Assembly (NCBI GenBank): GCA_017506865.1
Contig: JAFCMP010000056.1
Coordinates: 1 to 64,000, forward strand
Length of the DNA stretch: 64,000 nt
Direction: 5' to 3'
DNA from: Tribonema minus
Taxonomy: Eukaryota > Sar > Xanthophyceae > Tribonematales > Tribonemataceae
Positions 11,001 to 22,900 of the stretch are shown here, piece by piece. Within the stretch, counting starts at the first letter, position 1, and each line of letters starts with the position of its first letter. A model generated the notes under the pieces. That model saw nothing but the letters and a program-made list of their open reading frames with translations, was not told where the DNA came from and ran no database searches. The position numbers and the translations under genes are program-made.

Positions 11001-12046
11001 GCATACTTATGTTATGATTACGATTTACGGTAAGCAGCAATTTACGGCTTACGATTACGGTATGTTACGTTACAATTACGATTTACGACTTAAATTCCCA
11101 AAAATTCACGATTGCAACTACCCTACGCATGCCCTAGTGGCTGAGCTGCTGTGGGGTGTCAAGCACATGAAACATGCGTTTGCTCTGCATGCTCAATCCA
11201 TCGATAGAGTTGCCGGCTGTTTCGTAAGCTCTAGCGGTAGGCAACACAATCAAGCATGCCTCTCAGCACAGTTCTTGCAGTTGGTATCGCGTTATCAATC
11301 ATGAGTTCACGCAACATTCTGCTGGTCTTCTCCTAGCCTCGATGGTACCCCAGTGCAGTGAGTAATGTGTCATGCTGGGTTCCTCTGCGCACCACGCCGA
11401 TAAAGTGAGGATAATAATCACGTCACAAGCTAACCCTGAGTTACACTTGACAGCTGCAAACTGCCCCCCCCCCTCCCTCATCTGTATGCAGCCCACCGCC
11501 AAGCCGACTTCAGAGCCAACGGCTGAGCCTACATCGGAGCCCACCGCCAAGCCAACTGCGGAGCCCACTTCTGAGCCCACTGCCAAGCCCACTTCGGAGC
11601 CAACGGCTGAGCCCACTTCTGAGCCTACCGCCAAGCCAACTGCAGAGCCTACATATGAGCCAACAGCCAAGCCGACTTCAGAGCCAACTGCTGAGCCCAC
11701 TTCTGAGCCCACCGCCAAGCCTACCGCAGAGCCTACTTCTGAGGTAAGCTGAAATCTTCTGGTAGGTGTGAACGCGCCATAGGTTCGAAGGCGGCATGCT
11801 AGCAGGCATGATGACACGGTGTGCACTGCTGCTTTGCGTCGGTGTCTTTGTCAAATGCTTCGAAGCATAGGGCTGCAATGCCTATGTACCATCACAAAGC
11901 TGAAGAAACATGCGGTTGCTCTGCATGCTAGTCCATCGATTGAGTAGCCTGCTGTCTAACAAGCTCTCCTGGTAGTATGCCGCTCAACGCCGTTATTGCG
12001 CCTGTTGTCGCATGATAACAGCTTGTACGCACGTGCAAATTTGCTA
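8033..12046 (+). repeat. 1.45-kb tandem triplication carrying a 252-nt exon
   Basis: Three direct copies start at 8033, 9480 and 10928 (periods 1447 and 1448). The first two are complete; the third ends near 12046. Copies are almost identical, with scattered single-base differences and one length change in a C run. Each holds a degenerate TTACGA/TTACGG-rich tract, one 252-nt PT exon with its own splice sites, and flanking intron. Confidence 0.95.
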
Positions 12047-15000
12047 GTCCTCCCCCAGCCTGGACTGGCCCGCAGTGCAGCACCAGTTTTCGCGCTGAGT
12101 TTCGGTTACCCCAAAAATCTGAAGATGCAGTTATGTCTGATCTCGCTTGAGTGATGCTTGTTATGTCTAAGCTCGCCTGGGCAACACCTGACAGATTCAA
12201 CTTCTGTCCCTCCCCTTGTACGCAGCCCACTGCCAAGCCCACCTCAGAGCCCACGGCTGAGCCTACCTTGGAGCCCACTGCCAAGCCAACCGCAGAGCCC
12301 ACCTCTGAGCCCACCGCCAAGCCGACTTCGGAGCCCACTGCTGAGGTGAGTTGAAGTGTACTGATGGGTTGGAACTGTGGCACGCCAGGCATGATGTCTC
12401 GTGTGTGCATGTCTACTTTGCATTGGTGCCTCAGTCAGGGACAGGGTCAACGGTTGCAATGCAGATGTTTCAATGACAAAGCTACTGTGTGCATCAAGCA
12501 TGCCCAATTCATCGATTGGATTACCTGATGTTCCGCACGCTCTCCTGTCAGCCAGCATGATGGATTTTGCATGCCTCTCAGCGCCGTGCTCGCACTTGTT
12601 TCATATGATCTTGAGGTACGTCTTGTACAAGACTATTTGTTAGTCCCCCCCCCAGCCCTGACTGCCTCGCAGTGCAGCAACGGTTTGTCACGCTGGGCTC
12701 CGCTGCACACCGCGCACACAACAGTGAAGATGGTTGTTGTGACGAAAGACACCTCAGCTACACTTGAAAAACTCTGATTCTGCCCCTCCCTCTGTATGCA
12801 GCCCACTGCCAAGCCAACTTCAGAGCCAACAGCTGAGCCTACATCGGAGCCCACCGCCAAGCCTACATCAGAGCCCACTGCCAAGCCAACTGCGGAGCCC
12901 ACCGCCAAGCCAACTTCAGAGCCAACTGCTGAGCCCACATCCGAGCCCACCGCCAAGCCAACGGCTGAACCGACTTCTGAGGTGCGTGACATTGGGTACC
13001 TAACTAACCCTTACCTCAAAGGCATGCCACATGAACCTTGTGACTCATGTAAAGTGGGCAACGGAGTACGCATGGCGTCAGCACTGGCAGTTGACGTGAT
13101 TTCATAGGCCAGAAACGGATACTTTGGCTCACATGTCTTCAGAGGTGTGGTGTCTGGCGTAACTGCGCCCTTGACCAGCGCAGGTGCGCGTGATGCCGGC
13201 AGTAATTGCAGCAATTTTTGTTTTGTTGCACATTGGCTTCCATCCCACTTGGGGCCACTTACATGTGTACTTCAAAGTATATAGATGCCATCGCATAACA
13301 CTGTTTCACAGCTTCGTAAATTGCGCCAGTTAGTGTTCATGATGCACGCTCAAACAAACTCACAGTCAGACACCTACCCTCTGCTTGCTAAATGATATGT
13401 TCAACACCGTCCAAATACGCTCCCTGTTGTGCAGCCCACCGCCAAGCCAACTTCTGAGCCCACCGCCAAGCCCACTTCTGAGCCCGCCGCCAAGCCCACT
13501 TCTGAGCCTACCGCCAACCCCACTTCGCAGCCCACCGCCAAGCCGACCTCCGAGCCCACCGCCACCCCTACTTCACAGCCCACCGCCAGCCCTACTTCTC
13601 AGCCCACCGCCAACCCTACTGCACAGCCCACCGCCAACCCTACTGCACAGGTTCGTGATGATATGTTTTGCTACTCACGCTTACACTCGCAATTGAACCA
13701 CAGGCGTCAGAGCCGCGCAGTCTGTGCATAGCGACTGGAACGCAAGAGCTGCCATTGCTAACATGTTTGGCTTGTAGTGGCTGTCGGCACTCAAATGAAG
13801 GATTGAGGTGGATGTCGGCAAGTGCTGATTGTCAGAGGGTTGCGGGACGCCGCGCAGCAGCAGCACTCGGCAGCAGCATGGCTATGGCAATGCCACACAA
13901 TGTGCGCAACGTCTGCCAGTGTAACTCGTACCTCTTGAACCTCATAAGTGGAGGTGCATTGCATGGCGTGATCCCAGCAAACAGGCACTCTGCGCCCGGA
14001 CGGTGATCAACAGAAGGCGGCTGTAGGTATGCTGATATGAATTAATTGCAGACGGTATACACATGTTCATGCGGTTTGTGCGCAGAGCACAAATGCATAC
14101 TTATCGAATGTTCTCATCAGCAGCTGCAGGCGTACTCACACTGCCACCCGCTGCTTGCCGATCTTTCTGCTGCAGCCCACTTTCGCTCCCACGACTGCAA
14201 AGCCCACAGCACAGGTACGATGGCGTGGTATCACAATCGCTTGCACATAACCCCCCCCCTCAGTAGTCCATCACGCGCACTCAGCGCTTGAACGCAATTA
14301 ACGTTAGGTTCAGAGTCTTGCTGAGGGTCATGCTGCTCTAACCCTGATCCCGCCACTGTATGCATGCAGCACTGATTGGCGCATTCAAACGTTTGCAGGA
14401 TGCAGGGATGATGGCGGCTGCTGCTGCTATGCGTATTGCGTTTCTACTTCGACAATGATACGTGATGCCCCAAACCCAATCGTAACCCTAGGAAGCTGTG
14501 CATATGGACATGACACCAGACTGGACTCGAGGCTGAAGTGCTTGCATGTTACCATGAATAACCACATCCTCCTGACTGGATAGGGTTGGCATTGCGGCGT
14601 GCCAGCATTGGGCTGTTACTACGCTTACTTTGTGAACCACGCCCAAATAGGTGCTGACAACTAGTGGCAGGTCAGGACACAGTGCTCTGAGTGTAAACAA
14701 TAGTATGAGCTACAGGTAGTCTTTACAGCATTGAGCCACAGTCCTGCAGCAAGAGGTCACTGAAACTCTTGACGCACTTTCCGGCTGCGCGTGCAGACTG
14801 CAGCACTGCGTGGTACCTGCGACCCAGTCGGCCCGCACCAACACCTCCTGCTGGTGCTGCACGCCGCGCAGGGGAGCACGCGCGTACCACTAGTATGTTC
14901 ATGAGCACAGGCAAATATGTACTCTCATATGTGCAGCAGCTGCAGATCTCACCGTGACCGTCATGCCCGCTGCTCTCTGCATGTCTGCATCACAGCCTAT

Positions 15001-16216
15001 TGCGGGACCGACCCCCCAGCCGTCGACCGCCAACCCCACTCCCCAGCCGACGGTCTTCTGCCCCACAAGCACGCCCACGACCCCGCTGGTGAGTGAGCAA
15101 CGATCTTCAAGCCGTGACTCTCCGCACCATGACTGCGGTGCCACCCTGTTTGCGTGACGGCCTTGCTCTTGAAGTCTTGCTGCTGGCACCGTTTGCAAGG
15201 CTGGCGCACAGAGCTCAGTCAGAGTCCAGCTGCTACGGCTGAGGGCATGCGTGGTCGCTTCTGAAAGGGTGCCCAAGTGTGCGGCGTTGCGCCCCCACCG
15301 CTCTTGCGAGATTTCATCACCCAGGTATTGCTTCAACTGCAGGTGTACTGGCAGGCGTATACGCCAGGCGCGACGTGTTCCATAAGCGGGCTGCGCTGTT
15401 GTCACCGGCATGCTGAGAGTACCTGTGCGATGTTTTCAATGCTACAGTCTGGCAGTACCATTACTGCATTGCTCAACGCACCCTCCCCCCCCCCGCTTGC
15501 ATCTGCTGTGTGCCATCCTCCTCTTAGGACCGTCCTGACCGTCGTCACGTTACTCAAGTGAGGATGCGGCATATTACTGGTCCTGTGCACTTGCCGCCTA
15601 CCAACCGCCCACTGATTCTTTGCAGGTTGTACCGCAAGGAGAAGCAGCTGCGCAGCGAGCACCCTCACTGGCACCAGCACATCACCTTCAAATCTGCGCC
15701 GCACGGGCTCGTGTGCACTCTTTCATCAATGCTGTTACTGACTGCTCCCCAACTTTGGTTCTGTGCGCTGTCTTGCACTTTCCTTGCCTGCAGGCCTGCA
15801 CCGTCCTCATCTCGGGCGTGTCATATACCGGCAACTGCTACGTCAGGAACCAGCAGCCGCTCAACCAGAACCTGGTCGGCGGCGGCGTCGGCAGCTGCAC
15901 CAGCTTCCTCCCCAACTGCGACCAGCTGTGCTACATCCCCAACGACGCGGCCGGCCTCTGCGGCGACAACACGTGCAGCAGCAAGGGCTACAAGTGCCGC
16001 TGCTACCTCAAGTCCACAACGGGCGCGTCGTGCAAGCCCGGCGACCTCATCGGCGTCAACCCCGCCAGCACGGTCGACCAGGGCGGCGGCTGCCAGGAGA
16101 ACAGGTGCAACGCCATCACCACGGCCGTCGGCGCGGGCTGCTGCCCCACGAGCCCGTGCGCGCGTCGCACCCTGCTGGCCGAGCTGCTGGCGGACAAGGA
16201 CACAATCGAGTGGTAA
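8596..16216 (+). CDS. Mucin-like gene 1: PT-rich secreted protein with Cys-rich C-terminus (5' incomplete)
   Basis: Nine exons are supported: 8596-8847, 10044-10295, 11492-11743, 12226-12345, 12802-12981, 13435-13650, 14176-14214, 14996-15088 and 15794-16216 (stop TAA). All join in phase 0 and give 608 residues. Exons 1-6 are PTAK/PTSE/PTAE tetrapeptides. Exon 7 is a 13-residue micro-exon. Exon 8 has a conserved PTPQPT..VFCPT motif. Exon 9 is a 140-residue domain with 15 Cys, including CQENRC and GAGCCPTSPC, ending in EW. Typical boundaries are tgcag before CCC and GAG before gt. The start exon is not visible; paralogous gene 2 suggests a signal peptide and N-terminal Cys module would precede. 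The stalk should be extended and possibly O-glycosylated; the function is unknown. Confidence 0.85.
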
Positions 16217-16260
16217 ATTCCGCCCCCCCGATTCACCGTTCCCTCTTCTCTTTGGCACTT
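12043..16260 (+). repeat. Left arm of a large inverted duplication (partner about 56976-51940)
   Basis: Exons and introns of gene 1 from about 12043 onward match gene 3 on the opposite strand. Long stretches are nearly identical, for example the 180-nt exon plus its downstream intron (12802-13107 against 56154-55849) and the intron around 12401-12640 against 56559-56320. Matches continue through 14046-14290 (54249-54010), the micro-exon, the 93-nt exon and the terminal exon. Confidence 0.85.
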
Positions 16261-19200
16261 CTCATGGCGCTGCCGAGCAGCCGGCATGCGCGCTCTCGTA
16301 GGGCGCAGTTTCGGTACGTAGACTGCGGCCGCTGCGGGATGCCCGCACTGCGCCTCTCCGCGGCTCTCTCGCGCATGCGACGCGCATGCAGTAGATGTCA
16401 TGGGCGCAGCCCAGCTGGCTCGTAGTAGCTTTAGTCGTGCGGTGCGCACGTTCTTTCTTGCACAGTTCAATTCGTCCATGTTTAGGGGTTATTATGGTGG
16501 TACGCCCGCTGTATCCTACAACGGTGGAGCTCAAGCCGCCGTAATCCTCGTCATCTGTGTCAGAGGAGATGCCTTTTTGTCAGGTGCGGTTTATCTTGAG
16601 GGTATGTACTGTGCAGATTCCTTTCTCTTCCTCGCGCACAGTCTACTCCTCAAGCACAGTACATGGGCTGTGCTAGACTGTCAGCGCAGCTGGTGCATCC
16701 CCAGCCAGCAACATCATTCAGCCACCCTTACTGCTTGGTGCTTTTCTACAATGAGCATTTGAACTTTTTGTGCAGCTTGAATATGCGTGCTTTCAAATGC
16801 TGTTGCGCAGTTGTTGGCTGCTCTGCGTCCTATGATGTATGTAATAGTGCTGGCATGTAGTCAAAGAGCAGCACCTCAAGCGAAACCTGAATTCTCTCCA
16901 ATAACCTGGATCTGTTTCAGCCGCAGCCACCCTTGATATGTTTTTGTTATTGAGCGCAGATGAATCCGAATGTACTATAATTCTCCTCATGGAGCGCGTT
17001 CATTTGCATTCAATTGATATGGCTTACGTTCAGCCAGTGCTGCCACTACCTTTCTGTGAGGTTTATAACAAACGATAAGAACCACGTGATGGCCTCTAAT
17101 TTAAGGCGGTGCGCCTTCATATCCCCATGCCAGCTTGAGAGCTTCGTGCAAACATCAGGTAGCCGGCCAAAGAGTTCAACTCATCCGCTCAGAAAAATAC
17201 CAGCAGGACCCCCCAGACGGGGATGGGCTCGGCATCACCGGCCAGCTGCCTAAGTTTTTTGCAATTTTGTATGCAGCTGCTCATACAAAAAATAGGTTTG
17301 CAGCTGATTGCGCCGCTGCGCAGCTCTCTCGAGCCCACACATAAACTTGGTGGGCGCGGGTGGCGCAGCTGCCTTTCCGATAATGTGCACTCTGCACCAC
17401 CTGCATTGCGGATTCGCATCTAATACTAGGGGCTCCAGTACGCAGCATTCGCTGCCTCACTGCACCCTGCTGTGGCTGCCGCAATCCAAGTACAAAGCGC
17501 GTTAACTGTCGCCAGCTGTGTCAGAGGAGATGCCTTTCTGTCATGTGCGGTCTGGGTAGTTTGTGGTAAGTTGCTGCTTCTTGATTGTTTGCCCTGTTTG
17601 CTCCTCAAGCGCAGTGAGTCGAGAGTGCCCCATTTGCCTCCGCTGATGCAGATGCATGTCGGTAATGATCACTTTTGCTCCTCCTCAACTTCACAGGTCA
17701 TTGCATCAATGCGACGGTGTGCTGGAACCTGTAAATTTCCATCTTGTCATTGCATGCCATCGTCCGTCGCAATGATAGTCATTACCGCGACATTATGATG
17801 GATGTCTCGTGCCATTGATGCAAGACTCTGTCGTCCATGCGAATTTATGCTGCACTGCTCCTGAACGATTCAACTGAAGTTCAAGTTCAACTGAAATGTT
17901 GAGATTCAAGTTGAACAATGCCGTGTGAGGAGGAGGAGAGAGCAGGCTTTCAAAGGCGCGCTAGCAGATGCCATAGCATATACAACCCTTGCGGGTTGTC
18001 TGGATAGGCAAAGCTTGTACCTGCGCCGCTTCTTGGAGCTTCCGAGAGGCGTCAGATGTTGCGTCTGCAGATGTTGCGGTGGTTTTGAAGGAAGGAACTG
18101 CAAAAGCACCGCCAATCAAACAGAGCGAGTTCAGATGATAGGTCACATGCGAACCATCAAGGGCAGTGGATGTGCAGGGCAGCGGATGTGGCTTGCAGCC
18201 GGCAGCTTCATTGAGGCGCAACATCAACACACAGATCCGAAACTCGAGTTCGCAAGTGCCACACACAGTGTCCTCTGACAACACCTCAAGCGGCGGAAGC
18301 GATTGCGAGAGCAGTGGCCAGAGCTACTGTGGTGGTGCGGCGCTTCGAGGCAAGTAATTGCGTGGTGTGTCGGCGCCCTCTCATCTGTGCCCAAATGATT
18401 TTCAAGGCTCCGTCGTGCAGTGCTGCTGACAGAGCATGGTGTCGCCTGTCTTGGTGCAGCTTAATTGTACTGTACTGGCAGACTAAAGTCTGGCTCGGCG
18501 TCATGGCAATGAACTCAATTGCTGAATGACACATTATTGTACCCTCACAGTTATTGATCATTCACTGATGATAATTCACTGATATATCTGAATCATAAAT
18601 GAGTACATGTGTACTTCAAAGTATGTGATAACGTAGTATTCGTGTACTTGAAGTAGCAAATGGTGAGAGTCGCCGTGATGCACATGCCATAAGAATTCAT
18701 CAAATTGTTCAAATGATGAAGGTCGTAGCTCTGCTGTTGCGCGGCAATGTGGGATGGATGGCGCAGAATGGAAATGCCCGCACCTGCAGCTGCAGCATAC
18801 TGCAGTGACCGGCTTTCGCCTGCAGCAGCACATCAACCATGGACCGCACGCCCAAGCGGCGCACAGCGCTTAAATAGCTTTGCTTATGTCAGTCCGGCTC
18901 CTGTGATTTGCAGAGACATACTGCTGTGTCTCATGTCGCTTTGCATGCATGCTGGCATGCTGCTGGCTGTGCAGACCTACTGTAGTAGGAAGCTCACAAC
19001 CCACAGCAGTTGCTGCAAAGCGTCAAGTGCTGCCACAGTGACCTCCGATCAGCAATTACCAGCTATCAATCGGTAAACAGCTAACGTCACTAACCATTTC
19101 TAGCAAGTTGGACCGAGAACGACTGTTGTGCACTTTGTGTGTCGATTCACCAAAGAACAAGATTAGCTGCAACTTCAAGGGTTGTTTGGCGTGCTGTGGA

Positions 19201-19994
19201 GTCCTGCTGTTGAGCTCCTTGAGTTCTTGGCCATTCACCATGATTTAATTTGCCAGAATTATGTCGTCCTGCCTGGTATGATGCTCAAAAGGACTTCAGA
19301 GGAGGCTTCAGCAGCTGTTGGTTTGCGCCATAGCATGATATCTCAATCACTGACAGGCGAGAAAAGACAAACTGTGATTGATACCTGACAGCAGATTCAG
19401 TGCCGTGTGATGGTTATTGAGGTGACTTGTGCAGCTGCAAGCTGCAAGAGGTGCGGCGGCACTGCCAATTTGCAAGTTACAATTTGCAAAGCTGGGCACC
19501 TTCGGCTGCTCTTGCCCTTCTGGCTGTTGACGTATCAGACGCATCATGAACTTCGTTATATGATTTGACTCCTAGAGCCCGACGTAGCCCTATTAGCTGC
19601 TTCAAAGTCACGAATAAGTGCGCATGGACTACAGGCTTCATCGCCTCCATAATGACAGTTACTCTTACTACGTTGCTTGGAAGTATTGGGTATTCCAGCA
19701 GAAAGAGTCATGCTTGCATTACAACATGGACCTGACAATCATGCAGAAAATTTCCTGATGTCATCACCATTACTACCGTTGACAATTCATTGACTCAGTG
19801 GGTCTCACACTGATTAAGAATTATAACGTGTGATGGCACAACAGGAAGCGATACCTCAAGCTGCTTGCGTGGACGCAATGCTCACCATGCCACTGATGCT
19901 TGCAGCGGCCGCAGGCACACAAGTTCTCACACTCAGGCAGGGAGTCAGTGACGGATCCTTGTGCCGCTGCGACGCATCAATTGGCCTTGACAAC
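16217..19994. other. Intergenic region with shared 3'-flank modules
   Basis: No gene is recognised. A module with the sequence GAGGAGATGCCTTT followed by GTCAGGTGCGGTTT-like bases occurs at 16560-16595 and again at 17520-17560. It recurs downstream of gene 2 (32987-33030) and, on the other strand, downstream of gene 3 (51615-51590). The stretch 17330-17630 as a whole resembles 32790-33075. These look like duplicated 3'-UTR or 3'-flank segments travelling with the terminal exon. Confidence 0.6.
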
Positions 19995-22900
19995 ATGAAG
20001 GTCTCGGCATTCGGCAAGCCCTGGCGCCGCATTTCTTGCCTACTGGCAGCACTGCTGTGGGCGCCATCAATAGAAGCCTCTTCAGGTGCATGCAACTGGA
20101 ATTATTACTGTCTTGTATTTTCAAGTGCCTTCAAATTTGTAGAAGTAATTATTGATCGGTTGCCCCCAATAACAGTGGCAATACATGCTGGAACTCTTTG
20201 AGTCTTGTGGGAGTTCTTGAAATGATTGACATATAGCAGTTACTGTGGATCATGTAAATCTGGTAATAGCCAGTGTCTGCAGATCACCAGTACAGTGAAG
20301 TTCATGTTGCGTGCATCATCGGCCTGGCGTGCATGCAGTGCACAAAGCGGGGATGCTGGGAAAGCAGCTGGGCTGCGTAATACCCAAAAGCTGGTGCCAG
20401 TACCAATAGATTGTCCAGCCAATCGAGGCACAGTGCGGATTCACCTGCTAAGTATGATTCGGTCGACGGAGCACACCAAACACCAGGTCTGTCTTGGAGC
20501 GGCTTGAGGCGCAGCGCAGACTGGGCCACTGCATATAGGCGAAGTTCACAATTGTGTAAATGCCCGCTGCCAGTGCTCTTGGGCCTTCATACATACAAGT
20601 CCACAACTACAAAGCCTTATCTCTACATCTGATCTAGATTTGGAATGCGAAAGCATCTCATTCAGACATGCATTATCTTACATCCCAACTGACTTCAGAG
20701 AGCATTGCAACGCCAGCAGCTGCCTCGCTACGAAAACGCTTGTGCTGTGGAAGTATCCAAGTGACCTTTGTGATTGATTGTTGCCTTGGCTGTGCTTTCA
20801 GCGGCTCAGGCAGTCATTGTGTCACCAGTAGCGATTGAGGTCTTGTAGCGCCCACGCTGCTAAGCCTGCAAGTCTAGGGGTAGGGTGAGGATAGCCATCG
20901 CTGTGCCAATCCCACTTTCAGCAAGGCCAAGTGCGGAATCTATGAGCGTATAAGAGTTGCCGTACGTCGAAGTACAACATGTCTCCGCTGTACTTGCTTT
21001 TGCCACTTTTTATGTTTCACACATGACTGGCGCCAGAGCATGAAGGTGGCCATGTGCGTGCACTGTGTGTTCTTCACTGTCTGCAGGCAGCAGCTGCTCG
21101 GGCTGCGCGATCGATGCAGCGCTCAAGTGCATGACCTACCAATGCAACAACTACTTGACGCCCACGTCCGTCGCCGTAACGATGAAGAACTGCCTGAACC
21201 TCAGTTTTGTGGCCATCAGCTACGACGGCCGGTGCTACAAGGTTGGGTAAGTCCCTCAGTGTCTCGGCCCCCCCGCTGCTGCAGTGCACGATATGACTCC
21301 AGCGTCAAGTTGATGCCTGGAATGGCAGTTGTGAGAAATGTGATGATGATGCGCCGGTGCTGTGACACATGTCAGAGTGGTCAGTTCTATGACATGTAAT
21401 GATTGTGAAAGGTTGCTTGTGGGAATTCTCTCTCATACACCTGTGAGTGTGCCACCCGTGGTGTGAGGCCTCAACAAACCGCTTTGTTGCGAGGGCTGAG
21501 AATGAAGTTGCCTCAAAAGCTATGGGGCAGGGCCAGCTGTATCACTTTCTGTGGCAAGTTCTGGCACCTCTGTAAAATGCAAGGTATTCCAATTCCATTG
21601 GCTTTTGTTTTGTGCCAGCGATGACATCATACTTGCTTGCGCCTGCGGGCTGGCATGGCTACTCTCCTCTCTCAGCGCATCCCTGCTTCTACGACAATCT
21701 GCGTTGTACAGCCTCATGTTGTAGTTCAGAAGCAGCAACAGTGACTATGATACAAGACTCAAGTGTTGTACTTGTACTTGAAGTATATGGTATTGAGTCA
21801 CGACACACGACGCTGACCGTTCAGTTGAACACGCATCTCTCTTGCGCCCTCACTGACTGCCAACCCAGCCTGCATCATAGACTTTTACCACAAAACGGTA
21901 CCGCACCTGCTGCTGCACATCCAACCGCCGCTTCCATGCGCCGCCTCCGCTGAGCGCTGTCTGCAGGGCCGCGCCCCTGACGCTGACCATCCCGTGCAGC
22001 AGCACCAAGCCGCTCGTCTTCATCACGCACGACGGCAAGTACTGCAGTCCGTACGGCCCGGCGTCTTCAGCGGACGTCGGCGCCTGCTACTACAACATCA
22101 ACCAGTACCAGCTGCGGGGCGTGTGCGTCAAGAAACTTGCCTCGGCCAAGTACTTTGTGCCCTGCGGCGGCTCCAGCCCGACCTGCCCGGCGCCTGACCA
22201 AACGAACGCCCCCACAGTGCAGGTGCGTTGGGAGGCGGCGGTTGCATGCTCTGCTGCAGTTAAATCAAATGCCAAGTTGCGTCTGGACGAGCAGATTTGG
22301 ACAGAACTCGCATGCACTTCCCTAGACGCGCGCCCCCACGGCGCAGGTGCGTTGTGAGGCGGGAGTCCGACGCGCGCCCGCGCGCACGCCTGCTTCACAT
22401 TGGCGCACGTGCTGATGTGCATTCGACACCGTGTGCAGTCATTCCGCGCATGACATTGCCTTGTGCACAAATTTAGCCTGCGTGCGGACGCAATGGCTAG
22501 GGTCACAGGGCATTCCCCACGAGCTCAGCTGCCGAGCAGCCAACTGATTATTGTTTAAAATAAGATAGAAGTAGAAATATTTCCTCCATTTCTGGGAGAC
22601 TCATACTCAACAAGAAGCTTCTGGACAATGACGCAAAAACCTCATCCAATTTTTGTGCGGCCTGCGAAGGTTCTGCGGACCGCCGTCCGTGCGTCTCTGT
22701 CTGCCGTAGAGCGAAAATGACTCCTGTGCTCTGAATCACATGGCCACTCTCATGTTGTTTGTGTACACGCATGTGTGTCGATGATGATTAACGCGAAACC
22801 GTTGCATACCACTGATTTTCGCAGCCTACGCAGACGCCCACAAGCCTGCCGACTCGACAGCCAACAAGCTTGCGGACGGCATCGCCCTTAAGCCGGCCGA

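Noticed and set aside
8033..12046. CRISPR-like or satellite array
   Set aside because: The repeats are 1.45-kb tandem copies with an exon and intron, and there are no short repeats with unique spacers. The host is a eukaryote.
13385..13696. Extensin- or pherophorin-like SPPPSPLLSPPPS frame over PT exons
   Set aside because: It is an off-frame reading of the same repeats. It breaks exon phase and ends outside the conserved exon edges.
15763..16425. Overlapping plus-strand frames on the terminal exon of gene 1
   Set aside because: They lack the conserved Cys spacing found in four copies and are GC-rich shadow frames.
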